64,000 bases of DNA from Solea solea (lineage: Eukaryota; Chordata; Actinopteri; Pleuronectiformes; Soleidae), in contig NC_081149.1 of NCBI RefSeq assembly GCF_958295425.1, positions 7,445,654 to 7,509,653 on the forward strand. The letters are read 5' to 3'. The notes under the pieces are model-generated. The model was given only the letters and a program-made list of their open reading frames with translations. It was not told the origin of the DNA and made no database searches. Positions 48,469 to 61,388 of the stretch are shown one piece after another. Numbering within the stretch: the stretch's first letter is position 1; every line of letters starts with the position of its first letter. Both the position numbers and the translations under genes were made by a program.

Positions 48469-51400
48469 AATTTGGATCGCAGGTTTCAGAGATAGACAAC
48501 TAAAACACCAGGTAAATAAAAGAGAAAGCGCCTCATTCTAAACAGCATATTACGCATAAATCATGACCAGAGTGACTGAAGAAACGATCTGGTTCGAAGC
48601 AAAGAGTCGATAAAAAGAGCCATTTCAGAAGTGACGCTATTCACCTATGACTTAAACTTTCCTTCACTGTAAATGAAACGCACGCCGAATCTTCGCCATA
48701 AATGTGCCGTATATTTAAACACAGCTATTTAAAAAAGAAAAAAAGAAAATCTAATGCACATTATACACAATTTGTGAGGATGTGACTCATGCATGTTTGA
48801 TCGCATTGTGTATGAACTCACTATCAATAACTTTAGATAATAAAGAAAGATGTTGATAATTACTGTTAATGAACCACATACTGTATCTATTTAAGGTACT
48901 AGGTGATTACTTTAAAGAAATAAAGGTAATGAATGAAATGTCGTACAAAAGAAATAACGCAGAAAAAAACAAAAACATGTCTTTGGTAAAATTGCAAAAA
49001 ATCGGGCTTTAGTCCGTTAATGTCGCGAGTAAAACCTGTTGGCATAGTTTGTGTCATTTACTCAATAGAAGATAAACATGTTCTAGTAAATCAAATATTA
49101 AAGCAACACAAGAGAAATGCATTCAAAACAGAATTCCTGGACTTTGTCGCATTTTTAAAATCGACCTAACCTCGGGGCTGCAAACCTTCCGCTTCGGATT
49201 CCTTAGCAATTGTTTGAAAAGGGGCGGGTTTTCCCTTTAGAATCCGTATTTGGACATCTGCTAGAACACCACTTTGGTTCAAATTGTACATTTCTTTTTT
49301 TACACTAGACATCATTCAATTTTGTAGGTAAAAACAAAACAAAAGAAAGAAGAGTGTGAATTTAGCTGCACGGTGCGCTGCTAATCCCACGTACGCGGTC
49401 TGGGGTTATGGGAGTCAGAAATCGGGACAAAAAGCACGCTAGTGAAAGACGTGGGCGGAGAATCTACAGTAGCAGAGGTCTGTGACATCATTTCTAAGTT
49501 TTCTTTTTACAAAAGTATGGAAACTTTGATGGGATTTACAAATGAGTTGTAGTTCAGTTGAAACACGGGCCGCCGGTTTACGTTGTGAGTTTTCTGGCGC
49601 GGATATCTGACCTGCCTGTGGACGCACGATAACGTTCAAAACACCGAAATGTGTAACGAGAAATAACATTAATACCTTTTTTTTGTTTTCCCTCCCCCAG
49701 TAGCAGCGAAGCTCGCAGACGTTTTTAAGCATTTACTACTAAAAAAAAAGAAGTCGATACAAATATTCTGGCAGTGTGACACAGTGCAAATGTTTTTTTG
49801 TTTTTCCATTTTTTTTTCTCTGTAGCTGGTTAATATATCGCATAACATGCAATACCACGTGTTGAGCCTGCCTATTGATGCTGAAATATTGTCATGAAAA
49901 TGCTAAAATACCATCAGCTTTTGTTTGTTTTCCTCTGAGTTGCTTAATTGTCATTTCTGTGAATGTAAACAATGCATTATTCCCATATTTCTAATAGAAG
50001 TAGTAGTAAAAAGGGTGTACCTGGAGATACGAGATTTTCTAGTGACTTTAAAGCAGGAATAAAAATGTTTTTTGTTTCAACACAGTAGAAGGTCATTTCA
50101 ATTTATAGCAACCTAAGCACGACAAAGAAAAGAAAGAAAAAAAAAACAAAAAACGTTACTACAGGATTCTTCATTCGCTGCAGAATTATTACAATCTAAA
50201 CTAAACTCACGGAACGGTTTAAAAAGCATTTGTATATATACGCGCGTCGCTGTACAATGTCACGTGTTCGTCACATGTTTGCATACTCCCAAACCTTCAA
50301 TTTGAAAAACCTAATTTCAAAATGACTCAAGCTGCACCAAAAAAGAGAGCACCACGACCAAAGGAATGAGTGGGTGGTTGTTGGAGAAAAAGAGGGGTTC
50401 CATCTCAAAAGGTTGAAGTCAGGACACAGGCACCGACAGAGACCACGCCAAGACCTGGTTTTAACATCCGTCCTCAAGTACGACTGTACAGATGTCTCTG
50501 ATGTTAATGAGTTTTATGTGCGTTTGTTTCTGTGTTAATGATTGATGGAACCTCACTAATGCTGGTACTAAAAAAAAAAGTACCAGGTACTATCACGAAT
50601 GGCAAAGCAAAAAGACCCAAACAAGGGTTCCAAGTTGTGTCGTGCTGGCACTAGTAGTGGAAAACGCGCATCAGAGAATCAAAGCTCTTTTTTTAACAAT
50701 TAGTCATGTGATATTTTCGTGAAATATTGTGGCTGTGCTCACAGATCAGATGACGTCACTTGAGAAAGTGGATTTTAATCCCACCCGATGACAGATTACA
50801 TTCATGCAATGGCCACATGTCTCCACAAACCACCAGCGAATGTAGTGACTTTTCCAGTTGTCGTGACTCAGATCTTATGTTTTCCAAGTTGTACGGACAC
50901 AGAGAGAGTAATCCTAGATCCCAATACTTGGCCACCACGTTAAAATCATTGCCGTTTTTTGGATTATGCTCAGCATTGACATTGTTTTGGAACCATCCCC
51001 CCCCCTTTAATACTGAAGCCTCTTTCACACTAATATTAGCAGGTGAATGCAGCGGTATCAATGTGTGCCGTGCGAGAGGGAAGTCCCATTCAGGTAGAAG
51101 TCACCTGTGGTTCAGATCAAGTACTTGGATGTGAACGACATACAGTGGCTGATAATCTAGCTGTGATCCAATCTGAAGACACATTCTGGACAGATTACTT
51201 TTTACTTCTATGTTTCTTTACTTTACGCAATTACGGAAATGTATATCTGCATCTGCTGCGACACGAGTATGTAAAATATTATGTTTGTTTCAATACAGAC
51301 TGCATGACCTCTGGAGTTAGGAGTGGGAGAAAATGTAAAGCGTTATCGGCCCAAAAAGTCCCAATATCATGCTTCCCTGCACTGAGGAGGGACGTCAACA

Positions 51401-52183
51401 CCAAGTCTGGATGGGATCAATGTTTGTTTTCAATGATCTTTCCGCAGAAATACTTAAATAATGGGATTTGCCAATCACACCGGTATGTTTATATTGTATA
51501 AATGTGCGTACACGCACACACCATCATAACACACGCGTGTCACCACTTCATTGTCGAAAAACCTGCGCACAAGCTTTGACGACGTATGTCTCGCTCGGGA
51601 GAATTCGACACAAAATCCTTTTTTTCCCGCGCTAAGGCAAGGCACTTTAAGAGTTAGAGGCCGATATGTTCTAGACAAAGTCAAGAGGCTAGATTCCTAC
51701 AAAAAAGAAGGAAGGAAAAGAAAAATCACCATTTCAGGCTTTTAGCAAATACAATACATGCTTCTTCTAACGGCTAGGCTAATATAAATCTCTACAAAAA
51801 CAAAACTAAGTGATTGAATAACAGCCTTAACATGTAGCATGTGCCTTTACTGATATTACAGCTGCTGGTTTACGCCTTAAATGCATCTTAAATTTGCACT
51901 TTATTTGATTGAAATTTTTCTCTTTTATTTTTTATAAATCTAACTATGAAAGTAGAAACTATTTAAGTACTTTTTTTTTTCTATGAAATCTTTACATAAT
52001 ATGTAGAACCATGCCATGATTTTAACAATAGGAAACATTGAAATATTCAAATTATGTTTCACAGTACACACAGACTTCAGACATTAGCTTATATAGGAAA
52101 AAAGTATAAAACTAACAAAAAAAAAGAGACACAAACAAATACCTACAAAGCAGCTTAAAGCAAATAAGAAAAACAACTCTATA

Positions 52184-53812
52184 CAGTGCCTTGTGAAAGT
52201 ATCCGGCCCCCTTGAACTTTTCAACCTTTTGCCACATTTGAGGCTTCAAACATAAAGATATAAAATTGAATTTTTTTGTCAAGAATCAACAACAAGTGGG
52301 ACACAATTGTGAAGTGGAACCAAATTTATTGGATAATTTAAACTTTTTTAACAAATAAAAAACTGAAAAGTGGGGCGTGCAATATTATTCGGCCCCCTTG
52401 CGTTAATACTTTGTAGCGCCACCTTTTGCTGCAATTACAGCTGCAAGTCGCTTGGGATATGTCTCTATCAGTTTTGCACATCGAGAGACTGGAATTCTTG
52501 CCCATTCTTCCTTGCAAAACAGCTCGAGCTCAGTGAGGTTGGATGGAGAGCGTTTGTGAACAGCAGTCTTCAGCTCTTTCCACAGATTCTCGATTGGATT
52601 CAGGTCTGGACTTTGACTGGGCCATTCTAACACCTGGATACGTTTATTTGTGAACCATTCCATTGTAGATTTGGCTTTATGTTTAGGATCATTGTCCTGT
52701 TGGAAGATAAATCTCCGTCCCAGTCTCAGGTCTTTTGCAGACTCCAACAGGTTTTCTTCCAGAATGGTCCTGTATTTGGCTCCATCCATCTTCCCATCAA
52801 TTTGAACCATCTTCCCTATCCCTGCTGAAGAAAAGCAGGCCCAAACCATGATGCTGCCGCCACCATGTTTGACAGTGGGGATGGTGTGTTCAGGGTGATG
52901 AGCTGTGTTGCATTTACGCCAAACATATCGTTTTGCATTGTGGCCAAAAGTTCAATTTTGGTTTCATCTGACCAGAGCACCTTCTTCCACATGTTTGGTG
53001 TGTCTCCCAGGTGGCTTGTGGCAAACATTGAACGAGACTTTTTATGGATTTCTTTGAGAAATGGCTTTCTTCTTGCCACTCTTCCATAAAGGCCAGATTT
53101 GTGCAGTGTACGACTGATTGTTGTCCTATGGACAGACTCTCCCACCTCAGCTGTAGATCTCTGCAGTTCATCCAGAGTGATCATGGGCCTCTTGGCTGCA
53201 TCTCTGATCAGTCTTCTCCTTGTTCGAGATGAAAGTTTGGAGGGACGGCCGGGTCTTGGTAGATTTGCAGTGGTCTGATACTCCTTCCATTTTAATATGA
53301 TTGCTTGCACAGTGCTCCTTGCAATGTTTAAAGCTTGGGAAATCTTTTTGTATCCAAATCCAGCTTTAAACTTCTCCACAACAGTATCTCGGACCTGCCT
53401 GGTGTGTTCCTTGGTCTTCATGATGCTCTCTGCGCTTTAAACAGAATCCTGAGACTATCACAGAGCAGGTGCATTTATACAGAGACCTGATTACACACAG
53501 GTGGATTCTATTTATCATCATCAGTCATTTAGGACAACATTGGATAATTCAGAGATCCTCACTGAACTTCTGGAGTGAGTTTGCTGCACTGAAAGTAAAG
53601 GGGCCGAATAATATTGCACGCCCCACTTTTCAGTTTTTTATTTGTTAAAAAAGTATAAATTATCCAATGAATTTGGTTCCACTTCACAATTGTGTCCCAC
53701 TTGTTGTTGATTCTTGACAAAAAATTTCAATTTTATATCTTTATGTTTGAAGCCTCAAATGTGGCAAAAGGTTGAAAAGTTCAAGGGGGCCGGATACTTT
53801 CACAAGGCACTG
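52184..53812 (-). mobile_element. Tc1/mariner element, 1629 bp, long inverted repeats
   Basis: Flanked by TA (52182-52183, 53813-53814). Both ends begin CAGTGCCTTGTGAAAGTATC, and the inverted repeats run about 215 bp with only a few mismatches. A transposase frame lies between them on the minus strand. Size and long-TIR layout fit fish Tc1 elements. Confidence 0.95.
52403..53421 (-). pseudogene. Tc1-type DDE transposase, one frameshift
   Basis: The N-terminal part (53421 down to about 52900) has helix-turn-helix regions (YKKISQALNIARSTVQ, a GRPSK linker) and the first catalytic Asp in LWSDETK. The C-terminal part (about 52900 to 52403) is in another frame and has VWACFSSAG, the second Asp in QQDNDPKHKA and the Glu in SPDLNPIENLWKELK, a DD34E-type triad. 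A single-base indel near 52900 breaks an otherwise complete protein of about 340 residues. The copy looks young but is probably unable to make its own transposase. Confidence 0.92.
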
Positions 53813-54819
53813 TATACCCTTTAATTAAGTCCCAGGTCAACAAAGTGCTTTAATAAGAAATCAGACTTCTTCAGAAAGTTGGTCAAAAATAATGATGCTT
53901 GACTGGCGGCATTTGGAAAAATCTGGAGGGGCTTTGAAGCAAATGGCGGCTTCAGCTAAAGAGGAACTGTGACAAATGTCCGACATTAACTGCTGCTGAT
54001 TAACAAATCTGCAGATTAAGGGGCCGTTTGTGTGCAGCCAAGTTCGATTTTTGTGTGCGTAAATACTTTAGACTTTGCTTGAATGTGTTTAAAATTCCAC
54101 GAAGCTGCAACAACTTCAAATATCTCGGCAGCTCCCACATTTTTGGTTGCTTAGTAACAACAGAAGCCGCGGGGGGAATTTGCTTTTCACACATTTTTCC
54201 CCCACACTGCTGCACATGAACGGGAAACCTCTTACAAATACAAAATCTGCCAGTTCCTGGAAGCTCCAATCTTTTATAAAATGTTGTAAATACACGTCAC
54301 ATTCCTCTTTTAATAAAGTGAAAAATATCCACTTTGAGTTTTGCCCATTAATGCTGAACTCACCACTTATTTTCCATTAAAACTGTGCTTTTACCATTTT
54401 AAATAACGATCTCCTGACTGTGTAAAATGGATCCACCGACCAAACAGAGAAGAAACGTTTGATTTGAATAATAATATTTTCCACTCTCAGATTGATGTGA
54501 CATGTGACAGACATGAGGCGTTTTTTTGTTAACTATGCTTTTTTAAAACTGACATATTCCTTTTCATGTTAAGAGTAGCAACGTTTTCCAGTCTTTATAC
54601 ACAAAACCCCCCTCGAGTTGGAACACATTCACTAAAAACCTTCAACATGAAAGGTAAGAAACTGACCCAGCCTCATTCATGTCTTTTTAGTTTTAAACTT
54701 ATACTAAGTGCAATTTTACTTTTGTTTTTCATAAAAATAGCAATTTATCAAAAGGACAATGCATATTTGCATTTCTTGTCAGTACAATGTCTTTACATCA
54801 CAGTGTAAATCAATCGTTC

Positions 54820-54825
54820 TTTATT
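54820..54825 (-). promoter_or_regulatory. candidate unkl polyadenylation signal
   Basis: TTTATT on the plus strand (AATAAA on the minus strand), about 320 bases past the unkl stop. Position only; a longer 3' UTR is quite possible. Confidence 0.35.
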
Positions 54826-55145
54826 GTCTTGAGTCATAATTGAGGGTTAGGCACCACAGGGTAAATTTCATATTCTAATCTGGGTTCCGCAGCTCTTTGC
54901 GGAGATCTGGTCGTGTAGATAAAATGAGCAAAAGCAGCGATGATTGAATCCCCTCGTACACGACGCGGTTTGCAATGCTCTCGTCAGTCAAACATCATTT
55001 TGTTTCTAAATGAATTAAATCACTGTATGAAAACAGACATTGCTATTTAGAAAGTGTACTGTAATACCTTAGTAATACATAAGTAGTTTCACCAAAGGGC
55101 TAATTCATTTTAAATAGTACCTCAATTCACTGAAAACTCTCTACA

Positions 55146-55301
55146 TCACCACTTGAGTATTTTCGTTCTACAGTAAGGACATTCTGTTTTACTAGGTGCA
55201 CACGTCTCACAGAACACATAATGTTGGCAAGGCTGCAGAACAATGCAACGATCATGCTTTTGGCAAACTATACATTTCTTTGACTGAAGCTGATATATTA
55301 C
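55146..55301 (-). CDS. unkl: unkl last exon: C-terminal RING-type finger
   Basis: Acceptor ctcccccccaacag, 51 codons, stop TGA at 55146-55148. It reads VIYQLQSKKCIVCQKHDRCI and on to CPYCRTKILKW. Metal ligands visible include the CIVC pair, PCQHYVFC, ETC and CPYC, the compact C-terminal RING-like pattern found in unkempt proteins and IAP-type E3 ligases. Confidence 0.9.
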   Translation of the reverse strand, partial: VIYQLQSKKCIVCQKHDRCIVLQPCQHYVFCETCAPSKTECPYCRTKILKW

Positions 55302-58300
55302 CTGTTGGGGGGGAAGAAAAAGAGCGAATATCAGCCGGAGCTTTAAAGGAAAAATGCACTTCATGCTGACTTTTTCAAAACAAAAGCATGCGTGATGATG
55401 AGTCTGTTTAAAGAAAAAGAAAAAAAAGAAGAAAAAAAAAAAGACTACGGCGAGGCTACGAATGAAAATGCGTTGTATGATCTCGTCTTTCTTACCCCGT
55501 CTATAAGGTCTAGGTCATTACGCAGCTGACTCTGGATGGAGTGGAGCTTGGACAAGGGGAGCTGCTCCAGCTCGCCATAGCTGCGCAGGAGCGGTGTTCC
55601 CGGGGAGCGGCAGAGCACTTCAAAGTCTCCTTGGAGCTCTTTCAGCTTGCGCTCCGTCTCCTCCCATTTCTGCTCCGCCAGCTGCCGCTCCGCCTCGGCC
55701 GTTTTCGCTTGCTCCTTCGCCTCGCGGGCTTCTTTCTGACATGCTTCACACGCCTGCAAGAAAGACAGAGTCTTAGGGTCAATGAATGAAACTCGTCAAT
55801 CGCTGTCAGTAATGTCGCTTTTGCATTGTACAGTTCAAGATTTTAGTTTTTTGTTTTCTAAGCGAGCTGAGCTGATACTAAAATGTGACGTCAACACACT
55901 CGGTGTCGGCCACTGATTGGTCAGAGAGTGTCGTCACATAATGACACAAGAATCAAACCCCGCCGAAAATTGTTTTTTTAGCTGTCAAGTCAAGCAAATT
56001 TGACATTTTATAATGTTTCTGACTGTGTTTATTGCCATTTCTGACACCTGAAGTTTGATGAAAACTTGCATCAAAATACAAATACACAAACACTTACTAT
56101 ACGAGACCAAATAAATGAATTTAGCTGAAATTATCCACAGAATATGTGATTTTGTTTACGCAGTAAGAGGAGAGAGACCAACACAGGCAGAAACCAGGAC
56201 TAACTAATAGAAAGGGAGCATGCTCCCTCATGTGGCTGTGGGGTGTACTGCAGATATAAGTCTTAAAACCAACTCCGTTTCTGGGTTTAGAGGTGCAAAC
56301 AGGGCTGCAATGATTAATAATTAATAATTAATTAATTGAGTGTTGAGTTTTCAATAATTACAACATGCTTTCTGACATTTTATGGACTCAAATTAATCCA
56401 GAAAATCGAGAAAGTTGCAGCCCTAGGTGCAAAAATGAGTCTTTTCGGATAATTATATTATTTCTATTATTATTATTACCCTATCAGTAGGATAATGATA
56501 GGGTTATTTGACTATTTGCCTGCCTCCCTTTTTTTATAAGTAAAAATGCATTTGATCCAGTGTATTTTTTGACACAGTGAGTACACACAGTATTTAGTGA
56601 AGAATCAAATAAGTCAAATCGTACCCTTAACATACACTTCAGTGAGAGTTGGTGTTAAACACTGACCTGTTTGACCTGATGCCAGGCCTCCTCCCATTGC
56701 TTGATCTTCCTCTTGGCCTCGTCCAGCTCTCTAAAAAGTCGCGTCAGATCAGCGCCGCTGCTTGTGGAGGTCAGGCTGCTGAAAACTGGAGATGGACTCG
56801 GCGAAAAGCTGCCACTAACAAAGTCCCAAATGCTGCTGGCTCCTCCATTTAAGCCTGAAAAGACACAGGAAAGACGATTAATCTTCGTCAAGAGGGGTTT
56901 TGACTGCTTGAGGTGGTGATATTGGCACTGGTATCAGAATCGAGCCATCCCTAACCCTTCATTGTGCTTATTTTAGCAGTGATTTAATGTTTTGTTTTTT
57001 AAGATACAATCAGCCATACTTCGAATAAACAGGAAACTAGACTTAGAATGACAACAAGAATCAAAGGAAGTGCAAACGACTTGGTGCAGTAACTGTATAG
57101 TAAGTCAAAGGTGCAGTGGAGGAGTATGAGATTGAAATCCAAAGTCACATGCTTTCCCTCTGATGCTATCAGCTCACCTAAAGAGTTCTGGGAAGAGGAG
57201 GTGGTCGTTCCCAGGAGGCCGTGCTCTTGTTTGGCCAACATATTTGAAGGTTGATTCTGCTGCGATACCGCCGCAGACAGGAGGGACTGTGACAGCGACT
57301 GGGAGAGCGAGCTCAGCGGGGAGGTGGAGAGCGATGACGAGGAATTGAAAGAGGACGACCGTGCCAGAGAGCCGGGAATGTTAACGGGGGCTGAGCCGAC
57401 GAGAACTCTGTGACCTGTCGGCACGAGGAGAACACTGCTGTTACAAAGTCAAAGTCTCTTAATGCGTCTCCCGTGGGAGAAGTTTGTCTCCGACAGGAGG
57501 AAATCGCTGCAGTGCATTCAGAAATGAGCTTACAAGCACATTCTGGTGAAGTTGTTTAAGCTAAATGAAATACATGTTCTGTTTAAAATCAACCTTTATG
57601 ACCTGAAATCAATTCATGAAATTGTAAGATTCATCATTAAATACACACCATTACCCATGGGCAGCTCAGACAGATGCAGGTGATGGCTGCCATATTTAAA
57701 ACAACAGTTTTAAAATAACCAATGATAAACAAATAGCTGCTTTTATTCAGCCGTGATAACTGAGCACTGCTGCCAATATTTCACAAAGTCGACAATAATA
57801 ATGATTATCATTCATAAAACACCTGAGCATTTCCCCTTAAATTTAATCTGAAAATGAACAAAATTGATACTAAATCACACAAATCAAAGACTTTGTGATT
57901 AATCTGTGTGTCATTTGTTCTGTCAATATTTAAATAAGAATCTAAAAGAGAAGAATTTTATTTAATTACTATTTAATTACTAATACTTTAGATTTTGTGC
58001 TCAAAAACGTTTTTGTGTGTTTGGCAAATTAGGCAGTAGAAAACCTGTATTACATTACAAAAGTTTTTTTTAAAACTTCTTTTAAGATTTTAAATCAAAA
58101 GATGATCACACTAAAGCTCTAGGACAAGTTTCTACAAATACCATCGGTACGAAAGCCCTCATTATTTTATTGAGTGTCCTGACATGATTACCGCGTGTAC
58201 CAACGTTCATTCATGTACGTGAAAGACAAAAAAATCACCTGATAAAAGCATTTTTTTCATTTTTGTTAGCCCCTGCCACTTCCAGTTTTCCCACGCTTTT

Positions 58301-61300
58301 TTTCAAAAAGAAGAACTAGTACAAATTGTCTAGTTCTAGCATTTACAGAGTGCGCAAATCGCCAAGATGGCCGACTTCCTGTTGAGTTGAGGCCATGGTC
58401 CCAATTGACTTTTCTGTTCGTATTGGGCTATTACAAGCTCCCACCGAGTTTTGTGAAATTCGGTGCAATGTAATCTTGGCTCGATAAATCCAGGTTTCGT
58501 CTATAGAGGCCTGGTGCAATGCACAGGTCCGAGCACTATGCGTTTTCACCAGATTTGACCCCCGTACAAAGTTTCAAGAGTTTTTATGCATGTTAACCCC
58601 CTCAACAACTACCGTAAAGCCACGGATATTATTATAATAATCTGAAGGATAACAATAGGTTTGTTTCGGCGCCTAGCATTCATGCTCGGGCCCTAATAAC
58701 TTCAACTTCCTCTGCACTTTTTAGATTCTCAGTTGAATATGGAAAGAATGAATGATGCACAGCTTGTGATTCATAATAAAATGAAAACGGTAACAAACTA
58801 CAGTTCCTTACTTGTCAACCCAACACTGTGGTCCTGCTCCTCGAACTCCTTGTCCAGAGACGCCACATTAATGTCACTGAAGTTGAGGTCCAGAGCAGAA
58901 CCTGAGGGAAGAGCAAAATGCGTCCTGTCTGACATTTGACAAAACCCAGAAGGGAGCAGTGGGTTTAATCCGTTTACCGGCGTCTTAATGTGACACTTAC
59001 CTATGACAGACTCCACCGTGTTGCTCCCGGGATAGAAAGGAGTGGCTTTTGCATTCATCGTTGATAAGGTGGTGGGTGACGAGCTGTCGGAGCCAATACT
59101 TGAGGCCAAGCTGGACGTTATACTGGAGGTAAAGCTGGACGCTAAAGGGTTCACCGCAGAGAATACAGTATTTTGTGTCTGAAAGGGAGAGCAGAGGAGG
59201 TATTTGTTGTTAATTATCGTTTTGTTTTGAGTTTTTATACCAAGTACCACCAACATATTGAGCTTTTGTGTGTTTTTGCAATATTTAAATTTTTTTTCGG
59301 ATTTTTCAGCTTCTTAAATGTGAATATTTTCTGGTTTCTTTGCTCCATGCAACAAAGAAATCAATAAAACTTGGTTTGTGGAGAAAAGAAGACATTTAAG
59401 AACATCAACATTTCCAGATCACACAGATCAACATTTGTCAACTTTTTACAGATCAAACAAGTACTCGATTAATCCAGAAAACAATCGAGATTAATGGATT
59501 ATGAGAATAATCGTTGGATGCCGCCTCCTCACATATGCTTCGCACACTGGTAGAGTGAAATTAGATTAAGATTATTTTCATAATTGATTAATCTGTCGAT
59601 TATTTTCTCGATTAATCGTTCATAATCAGAAAACCTTAAAAAATGTTGATCGGTGTTCGTCAAACCTGGAAATGATGATGTTCTCAAATGTCTTGTTTTG
59701 ATTCACTTTTAATGATTTCTTTGTTATCCAGAGCAAAGAAATTAAGAAAGTATTCACATTTAAGAAGCTTAAACAATCGGAAATCTTGTCTTAATCATGA
59801 AAAAAGCTTCAAACCAATTAATCGATTATCGAAATAGTTGTCGATTAATTAAGTAATCGATTAATAATCGATTAATCGTTTCAGCTCTAGACTAATTATT
59901 ATTATTTAATGTATTCTTCTTTTGTTATTTGTTCCATTTTCTACACAATCTGGTCAGATTTCCTCATCTCCACTCCAATCACACTCCCTGTTTATACAGT
60001 AGAACAGTATTTCTGATTTACCACCAGAGGTAGCTCGTGTACCACAGTTTGAGAATCATGGTCAAACCAAGTATGATCATCAAAAAGAAACTCATTGAAA
60101 ATACTGACCTGTTTTTCTTGGTCCATCATTTTGTGATCCAGCTTATTCTTAATCTAAAAAAATGAATAAAAAGAAACAGATGGAAACAGTTAAACATGAA
60201 TGTTAATTTCACATCCATGCAGTTTAATTAAATTTTTCTCTCTCTTAAGCTGTGATGTGGTGACAGGCTCCTGAGCAGCTGCTGATTCACTCGCTTTTAT
60301 CATACCACTTAATGTGGTTTAACCGCCGAATAACACGCAATCATCGACGGAGGTGGTGCGAGGGGATTTTGTAGTCATTCATAGAGCGACATGAGGCAGA
60401 GTCGAGTGTTTGATTACAGTTTCTTTGCTTTGAGCGGTGGAAACAGACGAGTGGGCAGCCTCCTGCTGTAATCACAACAACACCAAGAAGCAGCGACAGA
60501 AAACTAGAAAGGGGAATTAAAATGCGGAGCGTCAAACACAAGTGGCTGTTTAGTTTTTTTGTCTGATTGGAGGACTGTTTGTTTTTAAAACAATCACATC
60601 ACCCTGGTATCAACTTTTGTGTTTCTAATAAGTATGTGTAGGGCTGGCTAAAATTCAGAGACAATAAAAATGATAGAATTTGTATTGATAATATATGTTT
60701 AAATGTATAAAGTGTTGTTTTCTGACCATAAAGACGTTTGAAACCAGAACTGGTTTCTTTAATTCTCATTTCAGGACCGAAAATCTACCTTTAATCATCT
60801 GACAATTGCAGGTCTGCAATGATTTATAGACAATTAATCGGTTTGAGTGTTTTTTAAACAATTAAAACAAGCTCTCTGGTTAAATGTGTGTATATTTTCT
60901 GGGTTCTGGGCTCCATATAACATAGAGATAATTAAAAACTGAAAAATTGTGGGAAAACATTTAATAATGTCGTCATAACTTGATATGGGAAACAATAATT
61001 GTTTAGTAAAACGATTACTCAAGAAAGATTATGAAAAAAACATGTTCATGGATTAAATGTGAAATAAATATGACAGAATTGCAATTAACCGTAAAAGTAG
61101 AGTTGTTTCCACGAGTGGCAGCCATCTTAGAATTAGGGGTGGGAATCGCCAGAGACACCACAATACGATACGGTCACAATATTGCGATATACTGCGTGTT
61201 TACGAAATCATACATTGCGATATACTCACACAACAGCTGTAGTGAGAGCGAGCACTTGTAGGCACCATGTAGTGGAATGAAACGTCAATTGTTTGTTTTG

Positions 61301-61356
61301 TTTTTTTGCTAATCCACAAAATGTTTAATGTTTATTTGTAGTTAAAAATGTATATG

Positions 61357-61388
<32 letters not shown>

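Larger units (their letters stand above)
40950..54819. other. intergenic region between igfals and unkl
   Basis: Holds a CpG-richer stretch at 41870-42240, another at 44450-44700, the MITE cluster at 47609-48468 and the Tc1 element. Open frames such as 51043-51501 (152 codons, plus) show no recognisable domain. Part of 50-55 kb could be a long unkl 3' UTR. Confidence 0.6.

Noticed and set aside
51043..51501. 152-codon open frame downstream of igfals
   Set aside because: Composition looks random and there is no recognisable domain; possibly non-coding or UTR.
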